Assembly (NCBI GenBank): GCA_045107005.1
Contig: JBGCFP010000096.1
Span: 7,587 to 71,586 of the forward strand
Direction of reading: 5' to 3'
Source of the DNA: JBCCMA01 sp045107005
GTDB taxonomy: Bacteria > Pseudomonadota > Gammaproteobacteria > Steroidobacterales > JBCCMA01
Length of the DNA: 64,000 nucleotides
Positions 26,977 to 36,021 of this stretch are shown piece after piece. Under the pieces are notes generated by a model that was not told the origin of the DNA, searched no databases, and saw only the letters and a program-made list of their open reading frames with translations. Position 1 is the first letter of the stretch. Each line of letters starts with the position of its first letter. Made by a program: the position numbers and the translations under genes.

Positions 26977-28000
26977 CGTTGGTGCCGCGCCGCACGCGGC
27001 CGCGAGCAACGGCGTTTCGCGCGTCATGGGGACCGTGTTGCTGGCACTACTGCCCGCCGCTGGCGTGCACGTCTGGTTGTTCGGTCCCGGCCTGCTGGTC
27101 AATATACTGATTGCCAGTGCGACCGCTGTGGTGGCTGAAGCGGCTTGCCTGCGCGCACGCGGACGGGCCGTCGCACCGGCGCTGAGCGATCTGAGCGCCG
27201 TGCTGTGTGCCGTGTTACTGGCGTTTTGTCTGCCACCACTAGCGCCCTGGTGGGTGACGGTAACCGCGACGGCGTTCGCCATTGTCGTTGCGAAACAGAT
27301 TTACGGCGGCTTGGGCGCCAATCTGTTTAACCCGGCCATGGCCGGCTACGTCGTGGCTCTGGTGTCGTTTCCCGAAGCGTTGACGCGCTGGCCGTCGCCC
27401 GCGCTCGACTTGAGCCTTTGGGAGAGCATCCGTCCAATCCTGACCGGTGCGGCCGGTACCGTGGGCTGGGACGCTCTCACCTCCGCGACGCCGCTTGATC
27501 ACATGCGCTCTGAGCTCGGACAAATGCGCATGATGAGCGAAATACTGGCGAGCGAGACCGCGGGCCGTCGCGGCGGTTGGCTAACTTTCCAGATCGCCGC
27601 GCTGGTCGGCGGTGGCGTATTGCTGTGGCGCCGGGTGATTCGCTGGCACTTACCGGTCGCAACACTTGCGGGAGTGGTGTTCACGTCCGGCGTGCTAAAC
27701 GTGATCGACGGTGATGCGTATGCCTCCGCGTGGTTTCATCTGAGCACCGGCAGCGCCGTGTTCGCCGCGTTTTTCATTGTTACCGATCCGGTGTCTGCCG
27801 CAACCAGCGCGCGCGGCCGTCTGGTGTTTGGTTTTACCATCGGCGTGCTCGCCGTCATCATTCGCACGTTTGGCGCGTACCCCGATGGCATGGCGTTCGC
27901 GGTACTTCTTGGCAACGCACTGGTACCGTTGATCGACCGTTGGACGGCGCCACAAGTGTACGGGCACGGCCCCGGCGACGACGAGACGCCGTTAACGTGA
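26966..28000 (+). CDS. rsxD: Electron transport complex subunit RsxD/RnfD
   Basis: 344-residue membrane subunit with about nine segments. FMN is expected to attach covalently to the Thr in SATPLD (residues ~170-175), preceded by the conserved GGLGANLFNPAM. The GTG at 26966 (VKFDVG) overlaps the end of rsxC by 11 bases; earlier in-frame starts fall inside rsxC and lack similarity. Together with rsxC, A, B, G and E it makes a complete redox-driven ion pump. Confidence 0.95.
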   Translation: MKFDVGAAPHAAASNGVSRVMGTVLLALLPAAGVHVWLFGPGLLVNILIASATAVVAEAACLRARGRAVAPALSDLSAVLCAVLLAFCLPPLAPWWVTVTATAFAIVVAKQIYGGLGANLFNPAMAGYVVALVSFPEALTRWPSPALDLSLWESIRPILTGAAGTVGWDALTSATPLDHMRSELGQMRMMSEILASETAGRRGGWLTFQIAALVGGGVLLWRRVIRWHLPVATLAGVVFTSGVLNVIDGDAYASAWFHLSTGSAVFAAFFIVTDPVSAATSARGRLVFGFTIGVLAVIIRTFGAYPDGMAFAVLLGNALVPLIDRWTAPQVYGHGPGDDETPLT

Positions 28001-28623
28001 GCGCCAGCCGCCGCCAGACGCTGTTGGCAGGCGCCACCGTCGGTATCTGTGCCGTGCTTCTTGCGCTCGCGAACGGCTTAAGTCAGCGCATGAGCGAACC
28101 GTTGGTGACTGCCAATGAGCGCGACGCCGCGATGCGCGTGATTCGCCAAATACTGCCGTCCGATGTGTACGACAATTCCCCAGCGAATGACGTCATCGTC
28201 GTGCGTGACAAAGATCTGCTCGGCGGGGATCAACCACGTCGTGTCTTTCGCGCCTATCAGGCGAGCGCGCCAGTTGCCGTATTGATCGAAACGGTCGCGC
28301 CCAACGGCTACAGCGGACCGATCCGCTTACTCGTCGGCGTCTATCGCGACGGTCGCATTGCCGCTGTCCGCGTCACGGCCCATCGAGAGACCGCTGGCCT
28401 GGGTGATCGCATTGAGCGGGCGCGCAGTGACTGGATCGACGTCTTTTCCACGCGCTCGCTGACGACCACTGCGGAATCGGGTTGGGCCGTGCGCGCCGAC
28501 GGCGGTGACTTCGATCAGTTCACCGGTGCCACCGTAACCCCGCGCGCCGTCGTTCAAGCGGTACGCAATGCTTTGTTATACTTTGAGCAACATCAGGACG
28601 AGCTGTTCGCGCCCGCCCCATGA
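27997..28623 (+). CDS. rsxG: Electron transport complex subunit RsxG/RnfG
   Basis: 208 residues: one N-terminal transmembrane helix and a periplasmic FMN-binding domain. The flavinylation motif is FTGATVTP near residue 180, where the last Thr is the covalent FMN site. GTG at 27997 overlaps the rsxD stop. GYSGPIRLLVG and HRETAGLGDRI are diagnostic of the FMN-binding domain. Confidence 0.94.
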   Translation: MSASRRQTLLAGATVGICAVLLALANGLSQRMSEPLVTANERDAAMRVIRQILPSDVYDNSPANDVIVVRDKDLLGGDQPRRVFRAYQASAPVAVLIETVAPNGYSGPIRLLVGVYRDGRIAAVRVTAHRETAGLGDRIERARSDWIDVFSTRSLTTTAESGWAVRADGGDFDQFTGATVTPRAVVQAVRNALLYFEQHQDELFAPAP

Positions 28624-28629
28624 GCGCCC

Positions 28630-28651
28630 CCCGCATGAGCCCCGCATGAGC
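28630..28651 (+). repeat. 11-base tandem duplication over the rsxE start
   Basis: CCCGCATGAGC occurs twice in a row. The second copy contains the rsxE ATG (28646). The first contains another ATG (28635) that opens a four-codon frame ending at a TGA overlapping the rsxE ATG (ATGA). Confidence 0.85.
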
Positions 28652-29296
28652 AACAGGAAAACTCCACAACAAATAGTGAGCGACGGCCTGTGGCATAACA
28701 ACGCCGGGCTCGTGCAACTGCTGGGACTGTGTCCGCTACTGGCCATCAGCACAACGCTGATCAATGCTCTGGCTTTGGCACTGGCCACACTGGTGGTGCT
28801 TATGTTTTCGAACGTAATCGTCTCGCTGTTTCGGCGCGCACTGGTGCGCCGAGTGCGTCTGATGTTCTACGTCGTCGTGATTGCGGGCGGCGTCAGCGTG
28901 GTAGACCAGTGGATGGCGGCGTGGCGTTACGAGCTCTATCAAAATTTGGGAATTTTCGTACCGCTGATCGCGACGAACTGCGCCATCGTCGCACGTGCCG
29001 AGCTGTGCGCATCGCACCAGCCGCCGGGTCACGCACTGCTCGACGCCCTGGCCACCGGCGCTGGGTTTGGCGTGCTGCTCATCGTCGTTGGTGGTTTGCG
29101 TGAAGCCATTGGCCGGGGCGCTCTATTGACTGACGCACACACGTTGTTTGGCCCGGCGGCGGCAAGTTGGACCGTGCAGTTTGCGGACGGCTTTTTGTTG
29201 GCGGTGCTGCCGCCCGGCGCTTTTTTTGTTCTGGCAGCGCTGGTCGCTACGCATCGAGCGCTATCGCCGCGGCCGATCGAGGTGAACACCGGATGA
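28646..29296 (+). CDS. rsxE: Electron transport complex subunit RsxE/RnfE
   Basis: 216-residue integral membrane subunit, a homologue of RsxA. Signature NNAGLVQLLGLCPLLA and LIATNCAIVARAE, which carry the membrane Fe-S cysteines paired with RsxA. The start at 28646 is the second ATG of an 11-base tandem duplication. The C-terminus overlaps the nth ATG (ATGA). Confidence 0.95.
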   Translation: MSNRKTPQQIVSDGLWHNNAGLVQLLGLCPLLAISTTLINALALALATLVVLMFSNVIVSLFRRALVRRVRLMFYVVVIAGGVSVVDQWMAAWRYELYQNLGIFVPLIATNCAIVARAELCASHQPPGHALLDALATGAGFGVLLIVVGGLREAIGRGALLTDAHTLFGPAAASWTVQFADGFLLAVLPPGAFFVLAALVATHRALSPRPIEVNTG

Positions 29297-29931
29297 ATGC
29301 GGCCAAGCGCCAGGCGATTTTTTCCAAGTGGCGGGAAGCCAACCCAAAACCCACCACCGAACTCAATTTCGCGTCGCCATTCGAACTGCTGATCGCCGTC
29401 ATTTTGTCGGCGCAAGCGACCGACATCAGCGTCAACAAGGCAACGGACACGCTATACCCGCTCGCCAATACGCCCCGGAGTATTCTTGATCTTGGACTGG
29501 TCGGTCTGAAAAAACATGTGCGCCACATTGGTCTTTACAATACGAAAGCAAAAAATGTGATGGCCACTTGCCGGCTTTTGCTGGAGCAGCATGCGGGCGA
29601 AGTACCGCGCGACCGCGAAGCGCTCGAAGCCCTGCCGGGCGTCGGACGCAAAACTGCGAACGTCGTGCTCAATACGGCGTTCGGCGAACCCACCATCGCG
29701 GTAGACACGCATATTTTTCGCGTCAGCAACCGCACGCGCATCGCGCACGGCAAAACCGTGCTTGAAGTCGAGAAGCGTCTGCTGCGTCTGGTGCCCGACG
29801 AATTCAAAGTCGACGCGCACCACTGGCTGATCCTGCACGGTCGCTACGTATGTAAAGCGCGCAGACCATTGTGCGGCGAGTGTTTGATTGAACCGCTGTG
29901 CGAGTATCGTAAGAAGGACTTCGATGTTTAG
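29293..29931 (+). CDS. nth: Endonuclease III
   Basis: 212-residue DNA glycosylase/AP lyase for oxidised pyrimidines. Helix-hairpin-helix LPGVGRKTANVV with catalytic Lys, catalytic Asp in VDTHIFRV, and a C-terminal [4Fe-4S] loop with C-x6-C-x2-C-x5-C spacing (CKARRPLCGECLIEPLC). Its position after rsxE matches E. coli. The ATG at 29293 overlaps the rsxE stop. Confidence 0.97.
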   Translation: MNAAKRQAIFSKWREANPKPTTELNFASPFELLIAVILSAQATDISVNKATDTLYPLANTPRSILDLGLVGLKKHVRHIGLYNTKAKNVMATCRLLLEQHAGEVPRDREALEALPGVGRKTANVVLNTAFGEPTIAVDTHIFRVSNRTRIAHGKTVLEVEKRLLRLVPDEFKVDAHHWLILHGRYVCKARRPLCGECLIEPLCEYRKKDFDV

Positions 29932-30370
29932 CCCGGATCGTACCAGCTTGCGCAATCAGTTCGCGGGGGCTTGGCGCAAACATCTTGCGGGGCAGCCGCT
30001 GGACGCGCTGGAGGCCCAGATTGCCGATCTGCTGGTGGCCCATCCGGAATACCACGCGCTGATTGAGGACGACGAACAGCGCCAGCGCGATTTCGCACCG
30101 GAAGACGGTCAGATCAATCCGTTTTTGCATTTGTCACTGCATCTGGCGCTGCGCGACCAGGTTGCCACGGATCGGCCTGCCGGTATTCGCGCGGTTTTCG
30201 ACGGCCTGTGCCGCGCGCATGGCGATCAACACAGCGCGGAGCATCAACTTCTTGAACGGCTGGGCGAGGCGCTTTGGCGGGCGCAGCGCGACGGACAGAT
30301 GCCTGATGAGAACGCTTATTTAACGGCGCTGCGCGAAGATTTGGGCAACGCGCAGCGCCGCGGACCATGA
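29924..30370 (+). CDS. DUF1841 family protein
   Basis: 148 residues, soluble. MFSPDRTSLRNQFAGAW start and the central NPFLHLSLHLALRDQ segment match DUF1841, a family frequent downstream of nth in beta- and gammaproteobacteria. Function unknown. It overlaps nth by 8 bases and is the last gene of the metG/rsx run. Confidence 0.8.
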   Translation: MFSPDRTSLRNQFAGAWRKHLAGQPLDALEAQIADLLVAHPEYHALIEDDEQRQRDFAPEDGQINPFLHLSLHLALRDQVATDRPAGIRAVFDGLCRAHGDQHSAEHQLLERLGEALWRAQRDGQMPDENAYLTALREDLGNAQRRGP

Positions 30371-30486
30371 TGCAGTGCGCTTGCTACGCGCGAGCGTGAA
30401 ATAATCCGGCAGCCCGGTCGGTCTATTGCAGCAGACCTCCACAAACCGCCAACGAGGGCCGTTTTGGGTCGAGCAACGAGGAATCC

Positions 30487-31341
30487 ATGACACACGCGAA
30501 ATCAGCCAACTATCCTGTCAACGGCGCCGGTTTGGGCCTGCGCCGCAGCATGCTTGATGAGCTTGCTGCCGGCGTGCCCGACACCATCGATTTCTTTGAA
30601 GTGGCGCCGGAAAACTGGATGGGCGTGGGCGGCAAATGGGGCAAGGCGTTTCGCGCGCTGACCGAACAGCACGCGTTTGTCACGCACGGTCTGTCGCTGT
30701 CCCTGGGTGCCCCGTCTCCGCTGGACGAAGCGTTCCTGCGCCGACTCAAAGGGTTCCTCGACGAACACGACATTCGATTTTATACCGAGCACTTGAGCTA
30801 TTGCGGTGATGATGGACACCTTTACGATCTGCTGCCCATCCCGTTCACCGAAGAGGCCGTACACTACGTCGCCGAGCGCATTCGTCGCGTGCAGGATATT
30901 CTGGAACGACCATTCGCCGTGGAAAACGTTTCGTACTACGCCGCGCCAGGTCAGGACATGAAGGAAATCGACTTTGTGCGAGCTGTCCTCGACGAAGCAG
31001 ACTGCGGACTGTTGCTCGACGTCAACAACATCTACGTGAACAGCATCAACCACGGCTACGACGCCGACGTTTTTTTGCGCTCACTGCCGGCCGAGCGCGT
31101 GCGCTATTTCCATGTCGCTGGTCACTACGAGGAAGCGGCGGATCTGCGCGTCGACACCCACGGCGCCGACGTCTGCGATCCAGTGTGGTCCTTGTTAGAC
31201 AAGGCATACGAGCATTGCGGCAACGTACCGACGCTGCTCGAGCGCGATTTTAATATCCCGCCGCTGCCGACGCTCGCCAAAGAACTCGATCAAATACGTA
31301 CGGCACAACGTCGAGTCACACCGGAGTTGGCGCGTGTCTGA
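30487..31341 (+). CDS. DUF692 multinuclear non-heme iron enzyme (MNIO, BufB/HvfB type)
   Basis: 284 residues, TIM-barrel family of iron-dependent peptide-modifying oxidases. Conserved metal-binding positions are visible: THGLSLSLG, YTEHLSYC, ENVSYYA, LLDVNNIYVNSINHG, YFHVAGHYE, VDTHGADV, LLERDFNIP. Known members modify cysteines in a short secreted precursor with help from a DUF2063 partner, which is encoded next here (8-base overlap). No precursor gene of the DUF2282 or EGKCG type is seen before or after the cassette. Good family call; the substrate is unknown. Confidence 0.9.
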   Translation: MTHAKSANYPVNGAGLGLRRSMLDELAAGVPDTIDFFEVAPENWMGVGGKWGKAFRALTEQHAFVTHGLSLSLGAPSPLDEAFLRRLKGFLDEHDIRFYTEHLSYCGDDGHLYDLLPIPFTEEAVHYVAERIRRVQDILERPFAVENVSYYAAPGQDMKEIDFVRAVLDEADCGLLLDVNNIYVNSINHGYDADVFLRSLPAERVRYFHVAGHYEEAADLRVDTHGADVCDPVWSLLDKAYEHCGNVPTLLERDFNIPPLPTLAKELDQIRTAQRRVTPELARV

Positions 31342-32137
31342 GCGCCCGGTCTTTCAACAACAGCAGTACGCGTTTGCGGCCCACATCCGCAATCCACACA
31401 CTGCGCCAGCACCGGAAGGCATTGAAGATCGCCGCATGGCGATTTACCGGGATCTGTTTTTCAACAACGTGGAAAAACTGCTGGCGAAGTCGTTCCCGGT
31501 CATTCACACGCTGCTCGGTGAAGAGCGCTGGGTGGCACTCGTGCGCGACTACTTTTCGACGCACCAGGCCAGCACACCTTACTTTCTTGAAGTGCCGCAG
31601 GAGTTCCTGCTCTACCTGCAGGAAGAACGCGGCGCACGCACTGAAGACCAGCCATTTCTGGTCGAACTCGCGCACTACGAATGGGTCGAGTTGGCCGTCT
31701 CGGTTCTGTCCAACGACGGACCCGCCGATGTAGCACCTGACGGAGACCTCATAGACGGCGTGCCGGTCGCAAGTCACGCCGCGTGGTCGGTGGCCTATCA
31801 GTTCGATGTGCACAACGTTGGACTGAGTTACCAACCCGACACGGCGCCCGAACAGCCGACGTTTCTGGTCGTTTATCGGCGACCGGATTTCTCCATGGGT
31901 TTTCTCGAGATTAACGCCGTGAGCGCGCGCCTCATCGAACTGATCAAGCGCGATGATGGCGCCACCGGCCGCGAGCTCTTGACGCGCATCGCGACCGAAA
32001 TCAAACACCCGAATCCCGCTGTTGTGGTTGAAGGCGGCGTCGCGCTGCTCGAGCAGCTGCGCCAGCATCACATTGTTTTGGGCGCACGCCGCGCGTCTGA
32101 CCAGATTAATGAACAAAGAGAGCAGACCAATGGATAG
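31334..32137 (+). CDS. DUF2063 partner protein (BufC/HvfC type)
   Basis: 267 residues starting at a GTG within the end of the DUF692 gene. N-terminal DUF2063 domain: FAAHIRNP, RMAIYRDLFFNNVEKLLAKSFPVIHTLLGEERW, and FLVELAHYEWVELAV, the canonical pattern of RRE-bearing recognition partners of MNIO enzymes. It is followed by a C-terminal domain with AYQFDVHNVG and FLVVYRRPDF. It is expected to present the precursor peptide to the enzyme. Confidence 0.88.
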   Translation: MSERPVFQQQQYAFAAHIRNPHTAPAPEGIEDRRMAIYRDLFFNNVEKLLAKSFPVIHTLLGEERWVALVRDYFSTHQASTPYFLEVPQEFLLYLQEERGARTEDQPFLVELAHYEWVELAVSVLSNDGPADVAPDGDLIDGVPVASHAAWSVAYQFDVHNVGLSYQPDTAPEQPTFLVVYRRPDFSMGFLEINAVSARLIELIKRDDGATGRELLTRIATEIKHPNPAVVVEGGVALLEQLRQHHIVLGARRASDQINEQREQTNG

Positions 32138-32627
32138 ATTGATTGCCGCATGGGAAATTGTCACGGTGCGCCTTGATGCCATGGGCGACTGGTTGCCGTC
32201 GCTGTTTCTACGCGCCATTCTCGCCTGGGAATACTGGGAAGCCGGTGTGCAGAAACTCAACGGTGAGAACTGGTTCGGCTCGATCAAGGACGCCTTTCCG
32301 TTCCCCTTCAGCGTGGTGCCGGTCGAACTGAGCTGGTTCATTGCCACCTGGTTCGAGATCCTGGGCGCGATCGGACTTCTGCTTGGCTTGTTTACGCGCT
32401 TCTTCAGCTTGTCGCTGATCATCCTGACCATCGTCGCTGCGCTGTCCGTGCACTGGCCTGACCAGTGGAACACGCTGGGCGAACTGTGGAAGGGCTACGC
32501 GATCTCCGACAAAGGCTTTGGCAATTTCAAACTGCCGCTGCTGTTCCTGATCATGTTGTTGCCGTTGTTTTTCCGCGGCGCGGGCAAAGCCAGCCTGGAT
32601 TACGCCATCAAAAAATACGTCGACTGA
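32130..32627 (+). CDS. DoxX family membrane protein (HvfX-like)
   Basis: 165 residues with four hydrophobic segments; DoxX motifs LFLRAILAWEYWEAGVQKLNGENWF and LLLGLFTRFFSLSLIILT. It overlaps the DUF2063 gene by 8 bases. DoxX proteins are regular members of MNIO/BufBC cassettes. A start at 32109 is also possible. Followed by a strong hairpin shared with convergent lpdA. Confidence 0.87.
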   Translation: MDRLIAAWEIVTVRLDAMGDWLPSLFLRAILAWEYWEAGVQKLNGENWFGSIKDAFPFPFSVVPVELSWFIATWFEILGAIGLLLGLFTRFFSLSLIILTIVAALSVHWPDQWNTLGELWKGYAISDKGFGNFKLPLLFLIMLLPLFFRGAGKASLDYAIKKYVD

Positions 32628-32646
32628 AATCTGCCGGCAGGAACAA

Positions 32647-32677
32647 GGGGGCGGAGAATCAGTCTCCGGCCCCTTTT
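32647..32677 (+). terminator. Rho-independent terminator after doxX
   Basis: GC-rich stem with one bulged G (GGGG-CGGAG / CTCCG-GCCCC, seven-base loop) followed by TTTT, between convergent doxX and lpdA. Confidence 0.75.
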
Positions 32678-32680
32678 GGT

Positions 32681-34426
32681 TCAGCGCGCTCGTTTCTTCG
32701 GAATCAGATCGGTAATCGTGCCGTCGAACATTTCCGCCGCCATGGCCACGGTTTCGGACAGCGTTGGATGCGGGTGGATCGTTAAACCGATATCCTCCGC
32801 GTCGCAGCCCATCTCGATGGCCAGCGCCGCTTCGGACACCAGATCACCGGCGTGCGTACCAACGGCGCCCATGGCGATGACCCGATGCGTGTCTTTGGCA
32901 AACAGCAGTTTGGTCATTCCCGCTTCAGCGCCCATGGCCAGTGCGCGACCGCTCGCCGCCCACGGGAACACGCCTTTCTCGTAGGCCACACCGTCGCGTT
33001 TCAAGCTCGCTTCAGTAGGACCCACCCACGCAACCTCCGGATCGGTGTAGGCAACGGACGGAATCACGCGCGCGTCGAACGCGCGTTTCTCACCGTGCGC
33101 CACTTCCGCCGCCACTTTGCCCTCGTGGCTGCCCTTGTGCGCCAGCATCGGTTGACCGCGCACATCACCAATGGAAAAAATGTGCGGCACGTTGGTGCGC
33201 ATCTGGCGATCTGAATCAATGAACCCGCGCGGGTTGACCGTTACCCCTGCGTTTTGGGCCTCGAGTTTGTTGCCGTTAGGGCGACGTCCAATGGCCACAA
33301 GAACGCGGCCAAACACGTCTTCACGTTCGCCGTCCTTATCGCTGAAGCGAACGCGGATACCCGCCTCTTCAGCAGTGAGACCTTCGACTTTCGTGTTGAG
33401 CAAAATGTTGTCGTAGCGTGCCGCAATGTGTTTGTGAAGCGGTTTAACCAGATCCGCATCGGCTTCGGGAATCAGGTTACCCGTCAGTTCAACGATTGTG
33501 ACCCCAACGCCCAGCGCGTTGTACACAGCGGCCATCTCCAAGCCGATGATGCCACCCCCGATCACCAACAGGCGATCGGGTAATTCACCCAGTTCCAGTG
33601 CGCCGGTGGAATCGACAATCCGCGGATCATCGGGCGCTCCCGGCAGCACGGTCGGCTCGGACCCGGCCGCAATCACGCACTGGTCGAAGCTGATGGTTTG
33701 CTCGCCGTCGTCGCCAGTCACGCGCAGCGCGTTGGCAGTGACAAACGCGGCGGTGCCGTGCACGACCTTGACCTTGCGCTGCTTGGCCATGCCGCCCAGC
33801 CCGCCGGTCAATTTGTTGACCACCGAATTTTTCCAGTCGACGATTTTGCCCGGCTCGATTTTCGGCGGACCGCCAAAGTCGATGCCGTGCTTGACCATGT
33901 CCGCCGCATCGTCGATCACTTTGGCCATGTGCAGCAGCGCTTTCGACGGGATACAGCCAACGTTCAGACAAACGCCGCCGAGCATCGGCCAACGCTCAAC
34001 GAGCGTGACGGACATGCCGAGGTCAGCAGCACGAAACGCCGCTGTGTATCCTGCTACGCCGCCACCGATCACCAGAAACGGCGCGTGCTGATCCGCGTCA
34101 ACCTGTTGCGTTGAGGCGATGGGTGCCGCTGCGGGCGTGTCGTTTTGGGTGACGGCTGGCTCCGCAGCAGGCGTCTCGCTTGCCGCCGCGGCTTCCAGGT
34201 GAATCAACACGTCGCCTTCGCCCACTTTGGCGCCGACGGTCACTTCGACCGACGCGACGCGACCGGCAGACGGCGCGGGGATATCCATGGTCGCCTTGTC
34301 CGTTTCAAGCGTGACAATGGGGTCTTCCAGAGACAGCGTATCGCCAACGCTGACCAGCACCTCAATCACCTCGACAGCGTCGAAGTCGCCAATGTCCGGC
34401 ACGCGTATCGGAGTATTTTCGCTCAC
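32681..34426 (-). CDS. lpdA: Dihydrolipoyl dehydrogenase with N-terminal lipoyl domain (PDH E3)
   Basis: 581 residues. Residues 1-80 are a biotinyl/lipoyl domain (lipoyl-Lys in ETDKATMDIP), a ~30-residue Ala/Pro linker follows, then a flavoprotein disulfide reductase: redox Cys pair CLNVGC, FAD GGGVAGYTAA, NAD GGGIIGLEMA, and the C-terminal His in LTIHPHPTLSET. The lipoyl-fused E3 form is known in Neisseria, Ralstonia and Xanthomonas PDH clusters. The start is GTG at the aceF stop (4-base overlap). Confidence 0.96.
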   Translation of the reverse strand: MSENTPIRVPDIGDFDAVEVIEVLVSVGDTLSLEDPIVTLETDKATMDIPAPSAGRVASVEVTVGAKVGEGDVLIHLEAAAASETPAAEPAVTQNDTPAAAPIASTQQVDADQHAPFLVIGGGVAGYTAAFRAADLGMSVTLVERWPMLGGVCLNVGCIPSKALLHMAKVIDDAADMVKHGIDFGGPPKIEPGKIVDWKNSVVNKLTGGLGGMAKQRKVKVVHGTAAFVTANALRVTGDDGEQTISFDQCVIAAGSEPTVLPGAPDDPRIVDSTGALELGELPDRLLVIGGGIIGLEMAAVYNALGVGVTIVELTGNLIPEADADLVKPLHKHIAARYDNILLNTKVEGLTAEEAGIRVRFSDKDGEREDVFGRVLVAIGRRPNGNKLEAQNAGVTVNPRGFIDSDRQMRTNVPHIFSIGDVRGQPMLAHKGSHEGKVAAEVAHGEKRAFDARVIPSVAYTDPEVAWVGPTEASLKRDGVAYEKGVFPWAASGRALAMGAEAGMTKLLFAKDTHRVIAMGAVGTHAGDLVSEAALAIEMGCDAEDIGLTIHPHPTLSETVAMAAEMFDGTITDLIPKKRAR

Positions 34427-36021
34427 TGGACGTCCGCCATCAGCGCATCCGGATCGCCGAGCAGTTCACCAAGCCGCGTAATGAAGCGGGCAGCAAGCGC
34501 ACCGTCGATGACGCGATGGTCGTAGGACAGTGACAGCGGCAGCATCAGGCGTGGCTGGAACTCGTTGCCGTCGTGGATCGGCTTAACGCTCGATTTGGAA
34601 ACCCCGAGGATCGCAACCTCAGGCGCATTGATGATCGGCGTAAAATACTTGCCGCCGATGCCACCAAGGCTGGATATCGTAAAGCTGCCGCCCTGCATGT
34701 CTTTGGCTTTGAGTTTGCCATCTCGAGCGGCGCTCGCTTTCTCCGACAACTGTACGGCCAGCGTGTTGACGTCCATCGAGTGAGCTTCGTGCACCACGGG
34801 CACGAGCAAACCGTCCGGCGTATCTGCCGCGAAACCCATATTGATGTATTTCTTGTGCACCAGCGCGTCACCGGCCGCGTTGAGCGACGTATTCAGGCGC
34901 GGCATTTCTGTCAGCGCCAGAACGCAGGCGCGCATGATAAATGCCAACGGCGTGAGCTTGATGCCTTTCTCGCGCGCCGCAGCCTTGTGCGCCTGGCGGT
35001 ACGCTTCGGTCTGCGTGAAGTCGGCTTCATCATGCTGCGTGACGTGGGGCAGATTGACCCAGCTCGCCTGCAGGCGCGAACCGGAAATTTTTTGCACGCG
35101 CGTCAGCGCGACCTCTTCGATCTCACCGAACTTGGCGAAATCGACTTTCGGCAGTTCTGGCAGCGACGGCCCGCTGGCCGCCGGCGCACCGCCGGCCATG
35201 ATAGATTTAACGAATCGCTTGATATCGTCCGTGGTGATTCGGCCTTTGACGCCAGACCCTTGAACTCGTGGCAAATCGACGCCAAGCTCACGTGCGAACT
35301 TGCGCGTAGACGGTCCGGCGTGGGCCGTGCCAAACGTGCTCTCGTCGATGGGTGGCAATGTCGCCGGTGCGCGCGACGGCGCAGCCGGTGCGGGCGTTGC
35401 GGCCGCTCTGGCCGGGGCCGGCGCAGGTGTTGCTGGCGCAGCAGGCGCGCTGTCGACCTGTGCCACGCCCTTAACCGTCACGATGTGATCGCCCTTGGAC
35501 ACTTTCTGCCCGCTGGCCACTGTGACGGCCGTGACCGTTCCGGCCATGGGCGATGGAACGTCCATCGTGGCTTTGTCCGTTTCCAGTGTCAGCAGCGGAT
35601 CTTCCGCGGCCACTTCGTCGCCGACCTTGACCAGCACTTCGATCACTTCGACATCGTCGAAATCGCCGAGATCCGGCACGCTGACCGGCGTTTCCACCGG
35701 CTCAGCACTTGGTGCGGGCGCGGCTGGCGCGGCCTCAGCCGCCGCTGGTGACTCAGCGGCCGCCGATTCGGCAAGCTCGACTATCGCGACCGGGCTGCCC
35801 TGACTGACTCGATCGCCGGTTTTGACCAACAGCTCGGTGACGACACCGGCCACGTCGCTCGGCACGTCCATCGTCGCTTTGTCGGTCTCGAGTGTGACCA
35901 ATGCGGCGTCCACTTCGATCGTGTCGCCAACGCTGATTTCAATCTCAATGACTTCGACGTCGTCAAAATCGCCGAGGTCCGGTACTACTATCGTGTGCGC
36001 TCCGCTCATGTTTTCGCTCAC
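34423..36021 (-). CDS. aceF: Dihydrolipoyllysine-residue acetyltransferase (PDH E2)
   Basis: 532 residues: two lipoyl domains (lipoyl Lys in ETDKATMDVPSD and ETDKATMDVPSP), long Ala/Pro/Glu linkers, a peripheral-subunit-binding domain (STRKFARELGVDLPRVQGSG) and the acyltransferase core ending SYDHRVIDGALAARF with catalytic His and Asp. A GTG at 36021 overlaps the aceE stop; an ATG four codons later is the alternative. Confidence 0.96.
   Translation of the reverse strand: MSENMSGAHTIVVPDLGDFDDVEVIEIEISVGDTIEVDAALVTLETDKATMDVPSDVAGVVTELLVKTGDRVSQGSPVAIVELAESAAAESPAAAEAAPAAPAPSAEPVETPVSVPDLGDFDDVEVIEVLVKVGDEVAAEDPLLTLETDKATMDVPSPMAGTVTAVTVASGQKVSKGDHIVTVKGVAQVDSAPAAPATPAPAPARAAATPAPAAPSRAPATLPPIDESTFGTAHAGPSTRKFARELGVDLPRVQGSGVKGRITTDDIKRFVKSIMAGGAPAASGPSLPELPKVDFAKFGEIEEVALTRVQKISGSRLQASWVNLPHVTQHDEADFTQTEAYRQAHKAAAREKGIKLTPLAFIMRACVLALTEMPRLNTSLNAAGDALVHKKYINMGFAADTPDGLLVPVVHEAHSMDVNTLAVQLSEKASAARDGKLKAKDMQGGSFTISSLGGIGGKYFTPIINAPEVAILGVSKSSVKPIHDGNEFQPRLMLPLSLSYDHRVIDGALAARFITRLGELLGDPDALMADVQ

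Noticed and set aside
30367..30399. Ten-codon frame MMQCACYARA before the MNIO gene as a possible precursor
   Set aside because: No signal peptide, no ribosome site, overlaps the DUF1841 stop; MNIO precursors are longer and secreted.
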